A stretch of 64,000 bases of DNA from CBDCCT01 sp965214995 (GTDB lineage: Bacteria; Deinococcota; Deinococci; Deinococcales; Trueperaceae): assembly GCA_965214995.1 (NCBI GenBank), contig CBDCCT010000002.1, positions 1-64,000 on the forward strand, in the 5' to 3' direction. The position numbers and the translations under genes were made by a program. The notes under the pieces are model-generated. The model did not search any database. It was not told where the DNA came from and was given only the letters and a program-made list of their open reading frames with translations. This document shows, one piece after another, positions 23,146-34,257 of the stretch; position 1 is the first letter of the stretch, and the number at the start of each line of letters is the position of its first letter.

Positions 23146-24184
23146 TGTGAATGCTTGATAAAAATGATATTTCTATCTTTTCTGTCTCGTTCAAAACAAG
23201 CACCACAGGCTGAAAACGTATTATTCAGGAAATTCTTTTCAATTTATTATCATGAATTTTTTCTCTCCGCGATAAACTGGAGACTGAGAAATCAGAAGAT
23301 TGACAAATTCATCTTTGACGGATGATGGGGCTGTATTTGAACTGCAATAAGGCCATTTGCTATCCGTATCAGTAGTTCCAACCCTCCACTCCACAGTAGA
23401 CATAATCATACAACAAAAATAACATTATAGTCAGTTACAGGATGACAAGTCAGAAGAATTGAACGAGAAAGTGATCGGCGGACGGGACAAATAGATGAAG
23501 GAGAGGCATGCTACTGAAGATCAGCTCTTGTTATCCATGTACGCAGCCTGCGGATAACAAGGGTGTCTGCCCTAATTTCAAATCTGAACTGTAGCCCTAA
23601 TACATATGTCATTTTTCATCCCACTGATTCTCACGGTACTTTTTCATTCCGTCTCTTTTAGAAAAAGGCGTGTTCTAGTTATCTCTTCCGTGGAGTCTTG
23701 CCATCGTTATGCAAGTCATCCGGTGAAAACTCCAGTAGCTGCGTAGGATGGATGTTCCAACATCCTGCCGTCTCCGATATGCGACATGGTGAACGACTGA
23801 TGTTGGTGATAATATTTCTACAGCATTCTAATGACATAAATTTTTACATGTTTCTCCTTCTCCTCATTTCCATCTCTCCTCAATCCCCTCAATCTCCTCA
23901 TCCAAGGGAGGGAAGAAGTGCCTGCGTGTGGACGGTGCGCTGTAATTGCAACAGCCAACCTTCCCTGTTCGCGCACTCCATGAGCGAAGTATAATTAATT
24001 TGACGTCAGTACGGATAAACTGAAATACTCGTTTGGCATAAGAGATAAGCGGAAACAAGACGTGCTCCCACGCAGCCTTCCATACCCTAAGCATAGAAAA
24101 TCGAAACGAGGATCATCTCAGTTGGCGAAGTAGGAACCAAAAAGGTCATTTCCTGCTAACCGAAACCAAGTGTACAGAATTAGG

Positions 24185-24625
24185 TCATTCGACGAAATTG
24201 GTGTAGCCTGGTAGGCTCAGCACCTTTGAAGAGACCTCCCGGACACGTCCAGGCAGATGAAGGAAGTTTGGAGGTGGTTCGTGCTCGTCAGAGGAAGAGA
24301 AAACGAGGCCAGGGACTGTTTGGGGGGAAGAGAAGGATGAAGAAGAGGGATCGTCGTCAAATAGAGTAAGGGTCATTGCTTGGCAGGGCTTGTGAGATCT
24401 AAAGATTTCTACCATGTCCGGCAGGATGGTGATTTGCGTTCTAGTTGCCGTCTTCTCATTCTCTAACATCAGACCCGTACCAGTGCGAAATGAAGGTGGT
24501 GATGTTCATATTCCTTCTGTCGTGTCGAGTACGGCGCCTCCCACAGCCTCAATGATTGTTTTCTTTTTTTCGACTTCAATTTTGCTAGCTTGTCTCAACG
24601 CTTCTTCAGAAACCTTCTTTAGCAT
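24185..24625 (-). CDS. Possible hypothetical protein, gene model unresolved
   Basis: From an ATG at 24625 the minus strand reads MLKKVSEEALRQASKIEVEK in an amphipathic, Lys/Glu-rich stretch. A GTACTC donor after the codons for EAVGGA can be joined in phase to the later frame ENEKTATRTQITILPDMVEI, which runs to a TAG at 24185. The intron would be about 71 nt with a TCTGAT branch. The predicted peptide is about 120 aa with an acidic, Ser/Pro-rich middle. The open frame continues upstream of the ATG, so further 5' exons are possible. I recognise no family. The plus strand also carries an ATG frame (24414-24653), but it looks less like coding sequence. Confidence 0.3.
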
Positions 24626-25390
24626 CGATGGAACCGTAGTTGAGGTTTTATGAATTACAAGGCCAATCTCGTGTATAATTTTATGTAAATACTAAGTTTA
24701 GACAGTACTTTCGAGGCATCGTAGCTGAAAAAGAAATAATATTGACTCGCTTCGCATGCGCAAAAGTCACATCAGTACTGGTGCTAGATGGCTGTTGGCT
24801 TTATCAATCTACTTTAGCAGATCAATTATTGTGACTGAAAGATGCTTCACTGCTCACTGTTATAATTCATAATGTAAGTATTGCTAGATTCGGCTCGAAA
24901 ATGTTCATCACCTGTTATCTATCGCGGGTTAAGATGCATTACGATGTTCCAGGTTTCATGACTCGTACAATCGTAGAAGCGAGAAGACTGTAACCTGTGG
25001 AAAGCGATAGGTTGCATACTCGTACCGATCGCAAAACAGCTATAATGTACCGTTCCAAGCGACTAGAGCACACGTCGCGACCCGCAGTACAGCCCATCAT
25101 TCCTTAGCTTTGATGGCATTCCAACAGTAGTCCAGAACCAAAGTTGTCCAGAACCATGACTTTTCCAGAATTAAAAAGCGGAGAATAACTCCCACGAAGC
25201 GTGAAGGATTCTAATTGGCTGTCAGATGCGCATGTAGGTCCGCGGCGAGGTAGAGGAACGGAGTATGGAGCATGTACGGAGTACGACGGGTTGTTGTCGT
25301 CTTCAAGGTGATTGATAACTTTGCTTACGCAATACTACCCGTCCTTCGGCTACACGACATACCAGACAGAGGCGTGAAAAGTAAAAGTAT

Positions 25391-25740
25391 TCAGTAACGA
25401 CTGACTTGACAGTTGTGAGAAATGTCATCAGGTGTCGTGGAGGAGGAGCGGCATATCCTGGAAACATAACATTTTCGAGTTACTTTTGAGCAGATCTGTG
25501 AACAGGGCTTAGTTGCGAATGAGGCGGCGACCATGGACCCTGTGAAGATAACGACAACAAGCACCACCACTGCCAGAGCGATGGTGTCAATTTGGTGGTT
25601 CCGACAGACTTGAGGATGACTATGCTCCACTTGCTGTTCGTTCCCAAGCAGACTGGCGAGCAACAAAAGTCGCAGCCTTCAGTATTCAACGATGTGGGGA
25701 GCGGGTATACGAGCTTCAAAATTTCATGGCTAGGTGCCAT
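25391..25740 (-). other. Possible small membrane-protein gene, frame unresolved
   Basis: Two overlapping minus-strand frames look partly coding. One starts at an ATG at 25740 (MAPSHEILKLVYPLPTSLNT). The other carries a clear transmembrane-like segment, IALAVVVLVVVIFTGSMVAA, and stops at 25391. No convincing intron joins them, so either a frameshift or an unseen splice would be needed. I do not recognise a family. Confidence 0.22.
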
Positions 25741-27179
25741 TTTTCTGCCTTCGTGTTGCTAATGTCTTCTCGCATTTCGACGCCCGCCGTCTGATTGACA
25801 CTAAAAATGTGGGACCCCGGATTGTCATCATCTGGTAGTTTCTTTTGCCAATCTTGCCGTCAACATCAGCTTACCATGTTCTCGTACAGATGGACATTCC
25901 CGCTGAACAGCTCTGATAATCGGCGTCTCAGCCACAAGCCGCAAGACGGCAGCGCTCAGCAAGCGAGGGACTGACGCTGCTGTTCGTAAATGTCCCCGGA
26001 TACGATAGTCTATCGTGTTCTGTTGCCGGCGAGAATTTTCTCGCAAGCTTTGTAATAGCGATAAAAGCTTCGTATGTTGCTGTATCCGCACTGAAGATCA
26101 ACCCATTATTCTGTCAGTAGGCACTTACAATTTTGTTACGTTCGTTCACGCAGTTCTTCGTGAAGATCGATGTTACCCATTGCCAGCCAACTGTCAGCCG
26201 TTAGGTAACGCTGATGGCTTTTGGATGGACTATGCAAGAACCTTTCAAGGCTAACTTTGATCAGCGCTCCTGTTCTCAACGACTAATGGGCTGCTTTGGC
26301 TCTTTCTCTCATGTTTGAATAAAAGAATTGGAGATATACGTTGGAATCGACGCCTTTTTAGACTGTCAAGATGAGTTCAGACATGAATGGGTATGATGTT
26401 ATTAATGCTTCGCTGTAACGAAGTACTGGAAAGTTGTGAACATGTAGTCAACGATTTAAATGATTTGTTTATCCGTCTCTTTCTTTTGTCCTTTATACTT
26501 TGTGGTAGTATTACTTTGACCGCTGACACGGTCAATTATTACATTTATTAATTTAGTAATTTAGTAATTTTCGTATAGTCTGTTTGTTGCAATTTATCTA
26601 TTTCTAGACATACTTAGCAAAGGTTGAAACATGTTTTCGTGCTGATAATGCGGGCCATTCAAGCTTGATTGATAAATCTACTTTTCTTTACACTATTATA
26701 CATTTTAAGTTATCATTCCGGACGTGCGATGAACGGCTTCTTGCCTCCTGGATTTCAGTGTCCCAGCCGGCTAGAGTTTGATTAGCGGGAATAGATTTTG
26801 GGAGATTCTCATTCTGGTGAAACATGATTTCAAGTGTCAACGTTCTGAAACGTTTCAGCAGGACAGTTGCGATGGGAGTGATGAGGTTAGAATGGATGTT
26901 GAATTTGATTTTTGCTGAAATATAAGTTACGAGTCAGATATAACTTTGCGGTCAGTTCTGTAAAAGTCAAATTGGTTAAAGAGGGTAGATTGGTTTTCGC
27001 TTTTATCGAGAATTACCTTTTATACTCGTTGGCGCATCGATCCAGGCATATCTATACATACGTTATCTCCAGGCTTCGTTTACCGCGAAACCTGGTTTCC
27101 AAATAGAAAGAATCAGGAGTTTCAAACAACGGCCAATTAAACAATAAAAGAAAAAATAAAAGTAAAATTGACCGGCGTA

Positions 27180-27854
27180 ATGAAGAGGAAAGCTAATGTC
27201 CAACTCATCAACCTCATCCTCCCTCTCCTCTGCGCCCTTCTCGCGACAGGAGCACGCGCGGCCAACGCAGACGACGCAGACAACGAGAACGAAAGCAACA
27301 ACCACGCAACCTCCATCATCAGCATACACATAAACGGCCGAATCGAAGAGCTACCTCTGCTGCCCGCCTTCCAGACGCACATCAACTTCAACAAGGCCGA
27401 GGACGTGCACATGGCGTACGTCGCCTACCCGGAAGACGCGAGCGTGCGGTGCGCGCTCTGGTCGAGCTCCCGCTTTGCCGCGCAGACGGTCTACGGCGGC
27501 TACCGTGACGTTTACGACCACCATCACCGGCCGGACGAGTTTCCGCGCTTCGCAGCCGCGGACCGGCTGTACTGCTGGCGCGACGCCGAAGTTGACGGAG
27601 CCGTGATGGTGCAGGACGTGGACGGGAACGAGGAGCTCGTGCGGCTGGCGCGACAGCCGGGCTCGTTCGTATACGAGGCGCGCTGGCAGCGGCCGTTGCG
27701 CGTGCGGCGCGCGACGCCGTTTGCGACGATGCTGCACGCCTGCCGCTTTCGGTCGCGGGCAGGAGGGCTGTCGAAGGTGTTCAGCAAGAGCGAGCAGCCG
27801 TTTTTGCGGGAGGCCTTTCCCGGCGCGATCGAGCTGCACTGCCACGATGAATGA
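27180..27854 (+). CDS. Secreted hypothetical protein
   Basis: This is a 224-aa single-exon gene starting at the ATG at 27180. Residues 1-28 form a clear signal peptide: a basic MKRK start, the hydrophobic core INLILPLLCALLA, and a cleavage-like TGARAANA. The mature part is moderately acidic at first, then carries repeated aromatic/charged segments (MAYVAYPEDASVRCALWSSS, VYGGYRDVYDHHHRP, YCWRDAEVDGAVMVQDVDG). Four cysteines in the mature chain could form two disulfides. There is no known domain. It is markedly GC-rich against AT-rich flanks and sits alone in a gene-poor interval. Such small cysteine-bearing secreted proteins are often effector-like, but that is inference only. Confidence 0.75.
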   Translation: MKRKANVQLINLILPLLCALLATGARAANADDADNENESNNHATSIISIHINGRIEELPLLPAFQTHINFNKAEDVHMAYVAYPEDASVRCALWSSSRFAAQTVYGGYRDVYDHHHRPDEFPRFAAADRLYCWRDAEVDGAVMVQDVDGNEELVRLARQPGSFVYEARWQRPLRVRRATPFATMLHACRFRSRAGGLSKVFSKSEQPFLREAFPGAIELHCHDE

Positions 27855-29859
27855 TTTGTCTGCTGAGTTTCTTTGCTTTCGTTCAGTTGTTTGCTAGCTG
27901 TGCCATTCCGGAGTTGGGAGAAGCTTCTGAGCTTTTTTTTAAAGGTCAAAATATGCCAGTCGGACATCAGTCGTTATTTTACATGGCTTCAGCTTTCAGG
28001 TGACACATCTGTCCCGCTTGTAGACATGTCAGCTTTCAAAGTATCACCGAAGCTATCATTAGATAAACTTAACCAACCAAGTCCTAACCAACTATATCCT
28101 AACCGACTGCAAAAAAGACATCAATCTGACAAAAAATTGAACAGACCGACTGACTGCCTTTTAAACGCTCACACCACTCGTGGTAGTTCCTGCTCACTCA
28201 CTTTCGACGCCGTTGAAGATGACATCTTGCAGCTCTTACGAGAAGAGGGACGAGTTTGCCAGCCGCAGAACGTCAACGTCAAGTCTCTCTTCCTTTTCCC
28301 TCTCCTTTTCCCTCTTCCACTTCATCTTTCGCTTCCACTCCACGTACGTACGTAGTCTTTGCATCATCATCATCATCATCATCAACATCATCAAAACTAT
28401 CCCGTCATGAGCGTGTACCTCCGTCCATTATCTCCATTCAATCAGCAATAACTTATTAAAAAACAGCTTATTAAAAAAAAGCTTAATTAAAAACAACCTC
28501 CTTTGCAAAATCACAGGAATCGTCTATCCCCTTTTTTTGTTCATCATTTCGCCCACGTATACTCCTTTTCCAGTTCCAATTCCCGTAGACGTATCAATTA
28601 TGCAGCCCTGAACGAACATCATATCCCCATCGTGGACCTCACCCGCTGCAAAGGGCCCATGACGTGATGTCGTCATTGCCCTTCTTCTCTTTCTTGTCTT
28701 TTCTGATAAACATTGTTATCGTTGTCGTTGTCGTTGTCGTTGTCGTTGATGGCGTTGCCGTCGTCGATGCGGAAATGGCAAAGATGGATCAAATCATCAA
28801 ATCGGTCAATCTTGAAACACGTCGCGGATCCTCAGTATGGTAGATTAGAGTGAGACTTTGTAAAACTTGCCTCCATCGCATAAAACCCACTTGTTATGAA
28901 TATACTTGCGTGTATATACACTTGAAAATATATGAGACATGTAATTTAACGTCACCTTCTAGACATGATGCTAACACCCACAACTGACGATTGCTACCTC
29001 ACTAACCTCGTTACGAGTAATGTCAAGTCACAAAACGTCTCAGATAACACCACCATGTTATATCAGGGTAAAGAATTCATCATCTCATTCACTCTTCTAC
29101 CTACAACCCTCCATATTTTTTCCCCAGTCGCCCACCATCATTGCCTACTCTCACATCACCAGACGTTAAAAAAAAAATCAACATGATATACCTTATAACG
29201 CCTTCCGAGAAAAAAATGAGACAACAGAAAAGAAACACTGCCATGATAATCAGCACGTAGAAGAAGACAGACATCTCGGCCAGTTTTTGATAAAAAGTTG
29301 TATCTTGAGTCTTTGCCTTGGAATAATAAATTAGAAAATAAAATTAGAAAAAATTCAGGAGTGTTTGATCGAAAAGGAGAGAGTAAACTTCATCTCGACA
29401 GCATGACGGGCATAAAAGTCGCAATCAGGTATGTATAGCTTCAACAGAAAGGGTATTTTTGGCAAGATCCCAGCTCCACAATTGTAGATAAGACAAGATA
29501 CAAGCATTCGAGAAAATGAGGAAATAAAAAGTAAAGAAACGATAAAATGGTACATGAGACATCTGAAAGTTCTTCAACTGGCAACAATTTTCCTCCATTC
29601 GAAAATAGTGACACTCTCCTCCGCCATGGCCACATACTCGATAATAATGTAAACCGAGTAACACGAGAAAGATGGTAATACGTGACGCGCATGTAATTCG
29701 TTTGATGCAACGCTCTGCCGTTCTGTTCATCCCGGTGACGAGTTCCATCTCAAACAATACCCGATGAATCCGTCACAACAACGGCCGTTCAGTTTAAGCA
29801 TTTTCCTTTCTTCATCAAAACCTCAATTCCATGTTCGACGTGGTGGTGATAACCGTTCC
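27855..29859. other. Intergenic region between convergent genes
   Basis: The secreted-protein gene (+) and the KH-protein gene (-) both end here. The region holds simple repeats, a CAT run near 28362-28392 and (GTTGTC)4 at 28721-28744, but no supported gene. The part next to 29859 is the 3' flank of the KH gene. Confidence 0.6.
28721..28744. repeat. (GTTGTC)4 microsatellite
   Basis: Four perfect GTTGTC units are flanked by the degenerate units GTTATC and GTTGAT. They lie in non-coding DNA. Confidence 0.85.
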
Positions 29860-32800
29860 TCATCGCGGAGGTCCAATCAGCCCCGGATATCCCGTGACAG
29901 AGTGAGAAGTACTCGGTCGACCGCTATCAACGGATACCCGCGGATCGTGTCGAGATGTCGCATCACCACCGTGACCGGCTATGAAGCTTCCAGGAGTTGG
30001 GGTACCCGCAGAAGCGCCAAATTTGCCATGTCCGCCGTTGATGACGCCATTACCGGCACCAGCAGCGCCCTCAAAACGTGCCTGATGGGGATGAGGTATC
30101 GACCACCCCATGCCAGCAGCACCGACACCATTAGGGGCATAGTCTTCTTCAGGTAGATTGACACCCGAGTCGTTCCAGGGATGACGATAGCTCGAGTTCT
30201 GACTTTCAAGAGAGACAAGTGATGCCTTTGAGGCGTTGCTAGATGCATATTTAAATAGCGAGTTGGGAGAATTGGAACCTCCGCCGTTCTTCCTCCGCTC
30301 CAAAAAGGATGAAAAGGAGGACATACTGCCCGGCTTGCGCAACTTGTCAAAGATACCTGAGCGCTCAGTCTGCTCTTCACCATTGGCACCATTGACGCTA
30401 CCGTTACCACCAAACAGCGATCGGGTTGGTGACTCAGTTCCAAGCGGCGGTTCCGCTCGCTGAAGTAGTTTGGAATCGAAATACGGCAAAGACTCCTCGA
30501 AAGAGTCAGACTTTGGTCGAGGAATAGCACCTTTGATGGTGGACGCATCGAGACCGTGTGCGACGAGACGGGAGATTAAGAAGTCAATAGCATCCTTAAG
30601 CCCACCCGCATTGTTTCGTGTGTATGCTAGCAACAGACTTTCCATCTGTGGCTCTGCAGCATTTGGTGAAGACTGTGGTGCCTGATTCACATGTAACTCA
30701 ACTACATATTGCGACTTTAGCTTCTCCGGAACATCCTGAAGAAATTCAGGGGATCGGAGAAATTCCTTCAGTGTTGCCGACGCTGGAAATGACAACACAT
30801 GACGCTCAGGAACCATTCCCTTGGGAGCCAGGTCAGTCGCTAGCCCGGCTTAAAACCTTTCCGCCAGGGATGATACTTACAAGCAACTCATCAACGGCCT
30901 GAGGTACCTGGTACTCCGGCCCAGATACCGTAACCACATCACTTGCCTGCTCGGTGCTCGGAAATATGATTCTGCAGTTCCACTTCTTGCCCAGCTCCTC
31001 AATCTCCGACATGCGTGCAATCAATTCCCGGTGATAGAGGCGATCGATGACGACATGTTCCGACACAAACTCTGCATCCGCCTTTTCGACCATGTCCATT
31101 ATCTCCTGCTTTACAAGATCAAGGTTGTGAGCATTCCTTGCTGGAGTACGACAGATGACATTGTCCACCTTTGCATCGTCATCCTCCTTGCCAAGGCCTC
31201 CCCGATCCATTGCGTTGGAAAATTTGACAAACACAGAATATTTCTTCATGATACGCTGAATGTGTTGACCGCCAATGCCGATGATACGCTTATGATACTG
31301 ATCCGGTACGTGGAACGAAATAGAAGCGGGCATTTCCTGCTCGACCAAGTCAAGGCCGCTTTTGATGGCCTCATAAGACGAACCGCGAACGTCAATGTAG
31401 AAGTTATACTCGTTGAACCCATCAAAAACAATCTGGACGTTGCTATGACCCATAATCTTGTTAATTTTACCGTTCTTCTTTCCGCTTACAAATTCTTTGT
31501 GCTCATTAGCTAGCTCGAGTTTGACACGCATCGTATACTGAGACTTCTTGACAAAGGGAATGCCGTTGATAACCATCATGGCTGCTTTGACGGCATCATC
31601 GGATCCGTTGATGTGGAAATTGAGCTTTTCAAAGCTTATCTCCGCTCCTGAGTTGATGCATATGTCTGAAAGCATCGCCCGGACGTCACTTGGCGTAGGC
31701 GGCCTCTGTGACGGGTCAGGATGGGTGATCCACCACGATGCGCTGTAGAACTGGCCGGCCTGGTACACATGAACTGTAAGCACGCGAACTTGCCATCATC
31801 TTGAATTGTAAACGATGGAATAAATAATTTCTATCCCGAAATCGGAAGTGAGCACAAACATACCAATAACATAATCTCACGCACTGTCCGCTCAACATTC
31901 AGTATATCGGTTGCTTGAATTCTCACCATGCCACGCTGTTCGCCAAGCCGAGGCAATAACACATAGGAGCCATTGTTCTCAATGATCTGGCGTACTTTGT
32001 CTAGCCTTTCGAGTAAGATTTCGTCAATTTTGCTTGCAGTGATGACCACATCCTTGACAAATGCCTTGGTGCTCACAACTAGGTCATGCAGCTTCTTTTT
32101 TGCCTGAAGAATATTTTCTGGGCTCTCTCCAGTTAGAATTATTTCGTCTTCCCCTCTACGCATTGCTCCAGATGGCGTAAAGCCGTATATACGCGGAAAA
32201 GGTGGTGGAAAGTAAATGGCAGTATTTGTTACGGATTCTATGAGCTTGATATTTTTTCGTGCCCGTCCGCAAATGAGAGTATGCAGTGAAAGCTCAAGTT
32301 TTAAAGTATCAACATGTCGATGAAGCTGTTGCATCGGATCATGGTTAGAACTTGACAGCATAAACTTCCCACAGAATACCCTCAACTTACAATCTGGTCA
32401 ATCATGATAAGCACCCGCGTCTTCGCATGCTCGGCCGTTTCCATGTCCCCATATATCAGACAACGTAACCGCTGATCCAGTGTCGCTTCGATGCTGCCAT
32501 TAAAGCTAGCAGACTCCACATCAATCGTTTTCGGTTGCAGTATGAAAATATCAGCCTTGGTACACTTTGCAATCTCATCCAGATGCCGCAGAACTGGTGC
32601 CTTGACCCCTTGTGATGTGGCTTCGATGATGAGGTTATAGTCAATGTCGACGGTAGCACACTTCTAACAATCATCTGAATTAGCAACAAGTATACTCAAC
32701 GAAAAATCAAAGATAGCCACGCGTACCATTGAAATTGGCGTCTCATTCAAAATCCGTCCCCTAAATCTGTAAACCGCGTCCGACTCTCCCGAAATGCAAA

Positions 32801-33326
32801 CATTGGTCACCAGGGCCTTGAGAGGCCCACGCTGCAGACCGGGTATCGGCTTCGGTTCAGACGAGACGACGGTGGCATGAAGCTGGCCTCCATTTCCTTC
32901 GCTGACCTGCCGACACAACGATCTCAGATCCTCGACATTTTGCGCGTGCACGGGCAATTTATGACAAGGGGTATCGCTCGGGGTGCCCTCGGGATGGGTC
33001 CAGCGATTGAACGCTCCCGGGCTGGCGTAGACGATGTCGTCAGCTTCCGGTCCGGACAAATTCGATGACAGCGGGACATTTAACGAGAGGTTGATCACCG
33101 TACCAGGCGTGGGGGTTGAAGATAGGTTGGCGGCAACAGCAGCATTGGCGGTGTTGGCGGAAGAGCTGGATGCGGACGCGGAAAAGGGTTGTTGCTTGTT
33201 GTTGCTGCTGCTGTTGTTAGGCGAGATTGGCATCTGGTTGTGTGGCCTTGAGCCAAAACCCATCGAGGGAGACACCTTTTCCCAACCATGCCGAGCTGAT
33301 CCGGTAAAGTTTGAGATTTTGTGCAT
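29860..33326 (-). CDS. Multi-KH-domain RNA-binding protein
   Basis: Exons are complement(29860-30819, 30881-31759, 31864-32325, 32391-32663, 32727-33326), 1057 aa, all junctions in phase 0. The start MHKISNFTG lies in a strong CCACCATGC context. About 110 Ser/Asn/Ala-rich residues come first. Then a series of KH-like folds spans about residues 125-740. The clearest is KRIIGIGGQHIQRIMKKYSV, with the GxxG loop. Others are degenerate (LICGRARKNIKLIES, NKIMGHSNVQIVFDG, IARMSEIEELGKKWNCRII), as in the vigilin and Bicaudal-C groups. The C-terminal 300 residues are disordered, Ser/Gly/Asn-rich. It probably binds mRNA in the cytoplasm. The family (KH repeat) is secure; orthology to a named protein is not. 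Confidence 0.9.
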
Positions 33327-34257
33327 GGTGGTGGGTGAAGGTGCAAGAGTGGAGCACCGGCAAGACTGGAGGTAGGATGTTACGCTTAGTAAGTCATAGA
33401 AGGTGGAAGCATTAGAATGAAAGCTACACGTATAGCTTGTGCTTTGAGGAGAATAAAAAAGATAAGACAATCGTCGACAGAAAAGCGAGTAGAGGCAGAG
33501 GCAGGAGCAGTGGGCAGAAACGTGAAGAGAAGAAAATGAATGCCTGCAAAACGGACAATTAACCGTGTTGCAGAACTAAAATGTCCGGGATGATGATTGA
33601 GAAGAAGAAGAAAACAGAGCGTAAATTTGATTTTGAGGAGGAGGATTCCGTTAGAAGAATTATTATTGACGATTTAGCTGGAGGTAGACATCATCGAAGT
33701 CGTGAGGAGAGAGGACGAGGCAAAGGGGAAGACGCTGGTTGAAGAAAGGAAAAAAAGCGATGGAGAAATGGTGGAGAGGAACGAGAGAAGACAAAGTTGA
33801 GACAATCGAGAGAGAAAGAGAGAAGTGCGGATTTGCAGCAGAACGTAATCCGCAGTCCAGACACCAACAAGACTCTCACCCAAACACAGCACTAGCACTC
33901 ACCTCAGCCCCGGTTCACGACCCAGAATTCACTGCCACCAAAGAGACGGAAACATTTTCACGAACTCAATCCTAGCAAGTGGTAGGGTAACATGGTAGCG
34001 TTATCATTTTAATCCGGTACTATTATACAGCTCAGTAATTACAAAATACTGATATATGCCTTCTACAATTATTACAGTATTGTTAATTACTTCAATCCAG
34101 CTTGGTATATTTACATGTGCACACTGCCATCTCAAGGTGAATTCGTAACACTCTCACATGCAAAATAGATAATCATGCCAAAATATATCTCCTCTTTCAA
34201 TTGAAAACATCGATGCGTGAAGCCTTAATGACAATATTCTGTCAAACTTGAGAGCAA
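33327..34257. other. Intergenic region upstream of the KH-protein gene
   Basis: This is the promoter and leader of the KH gene plus the 3' flank of the next minus-strand gene. It contains a purine-rich plus-strand tract (CT-rich on the gene's strand) at about 33727-33826. No gene is supported. Confidence 0.6.
33727..33826 (-). promoter_or_regulatory. CT-rich tract upstream of the KH-protein gene
   Basis: Read on the minus strand this is a long pyrimidine-rich stretch about 400-500 nt before the ATG. It resembles the CT tracts seen near fungal transcription starts. The assignment rests on position and composition only. Confidence 0.35.

Larger units (their letters stand above)
23146..27179. 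other. Long gene-poor stretch with two unresolved coding-like islands
   Basis: About 4 kb lies between the rhodopsin-like gene and the secreted-protein gene. Coding-like minus-strand islands at 24185-24625 and 25391-25740 are described separately. The remainder, including 26250-27170, is AT-rich and shows nothing supportable. Confidence 0.5.

Noticed and set aside
27351..27845. Minus-strand frame overlapping the secreted-protein gene
   Set aside because: High GC content creates open antisense frames here. The plus strand has a proper ATG and a signal peptide; the minus strand has neither a domain nor a signal peptide.
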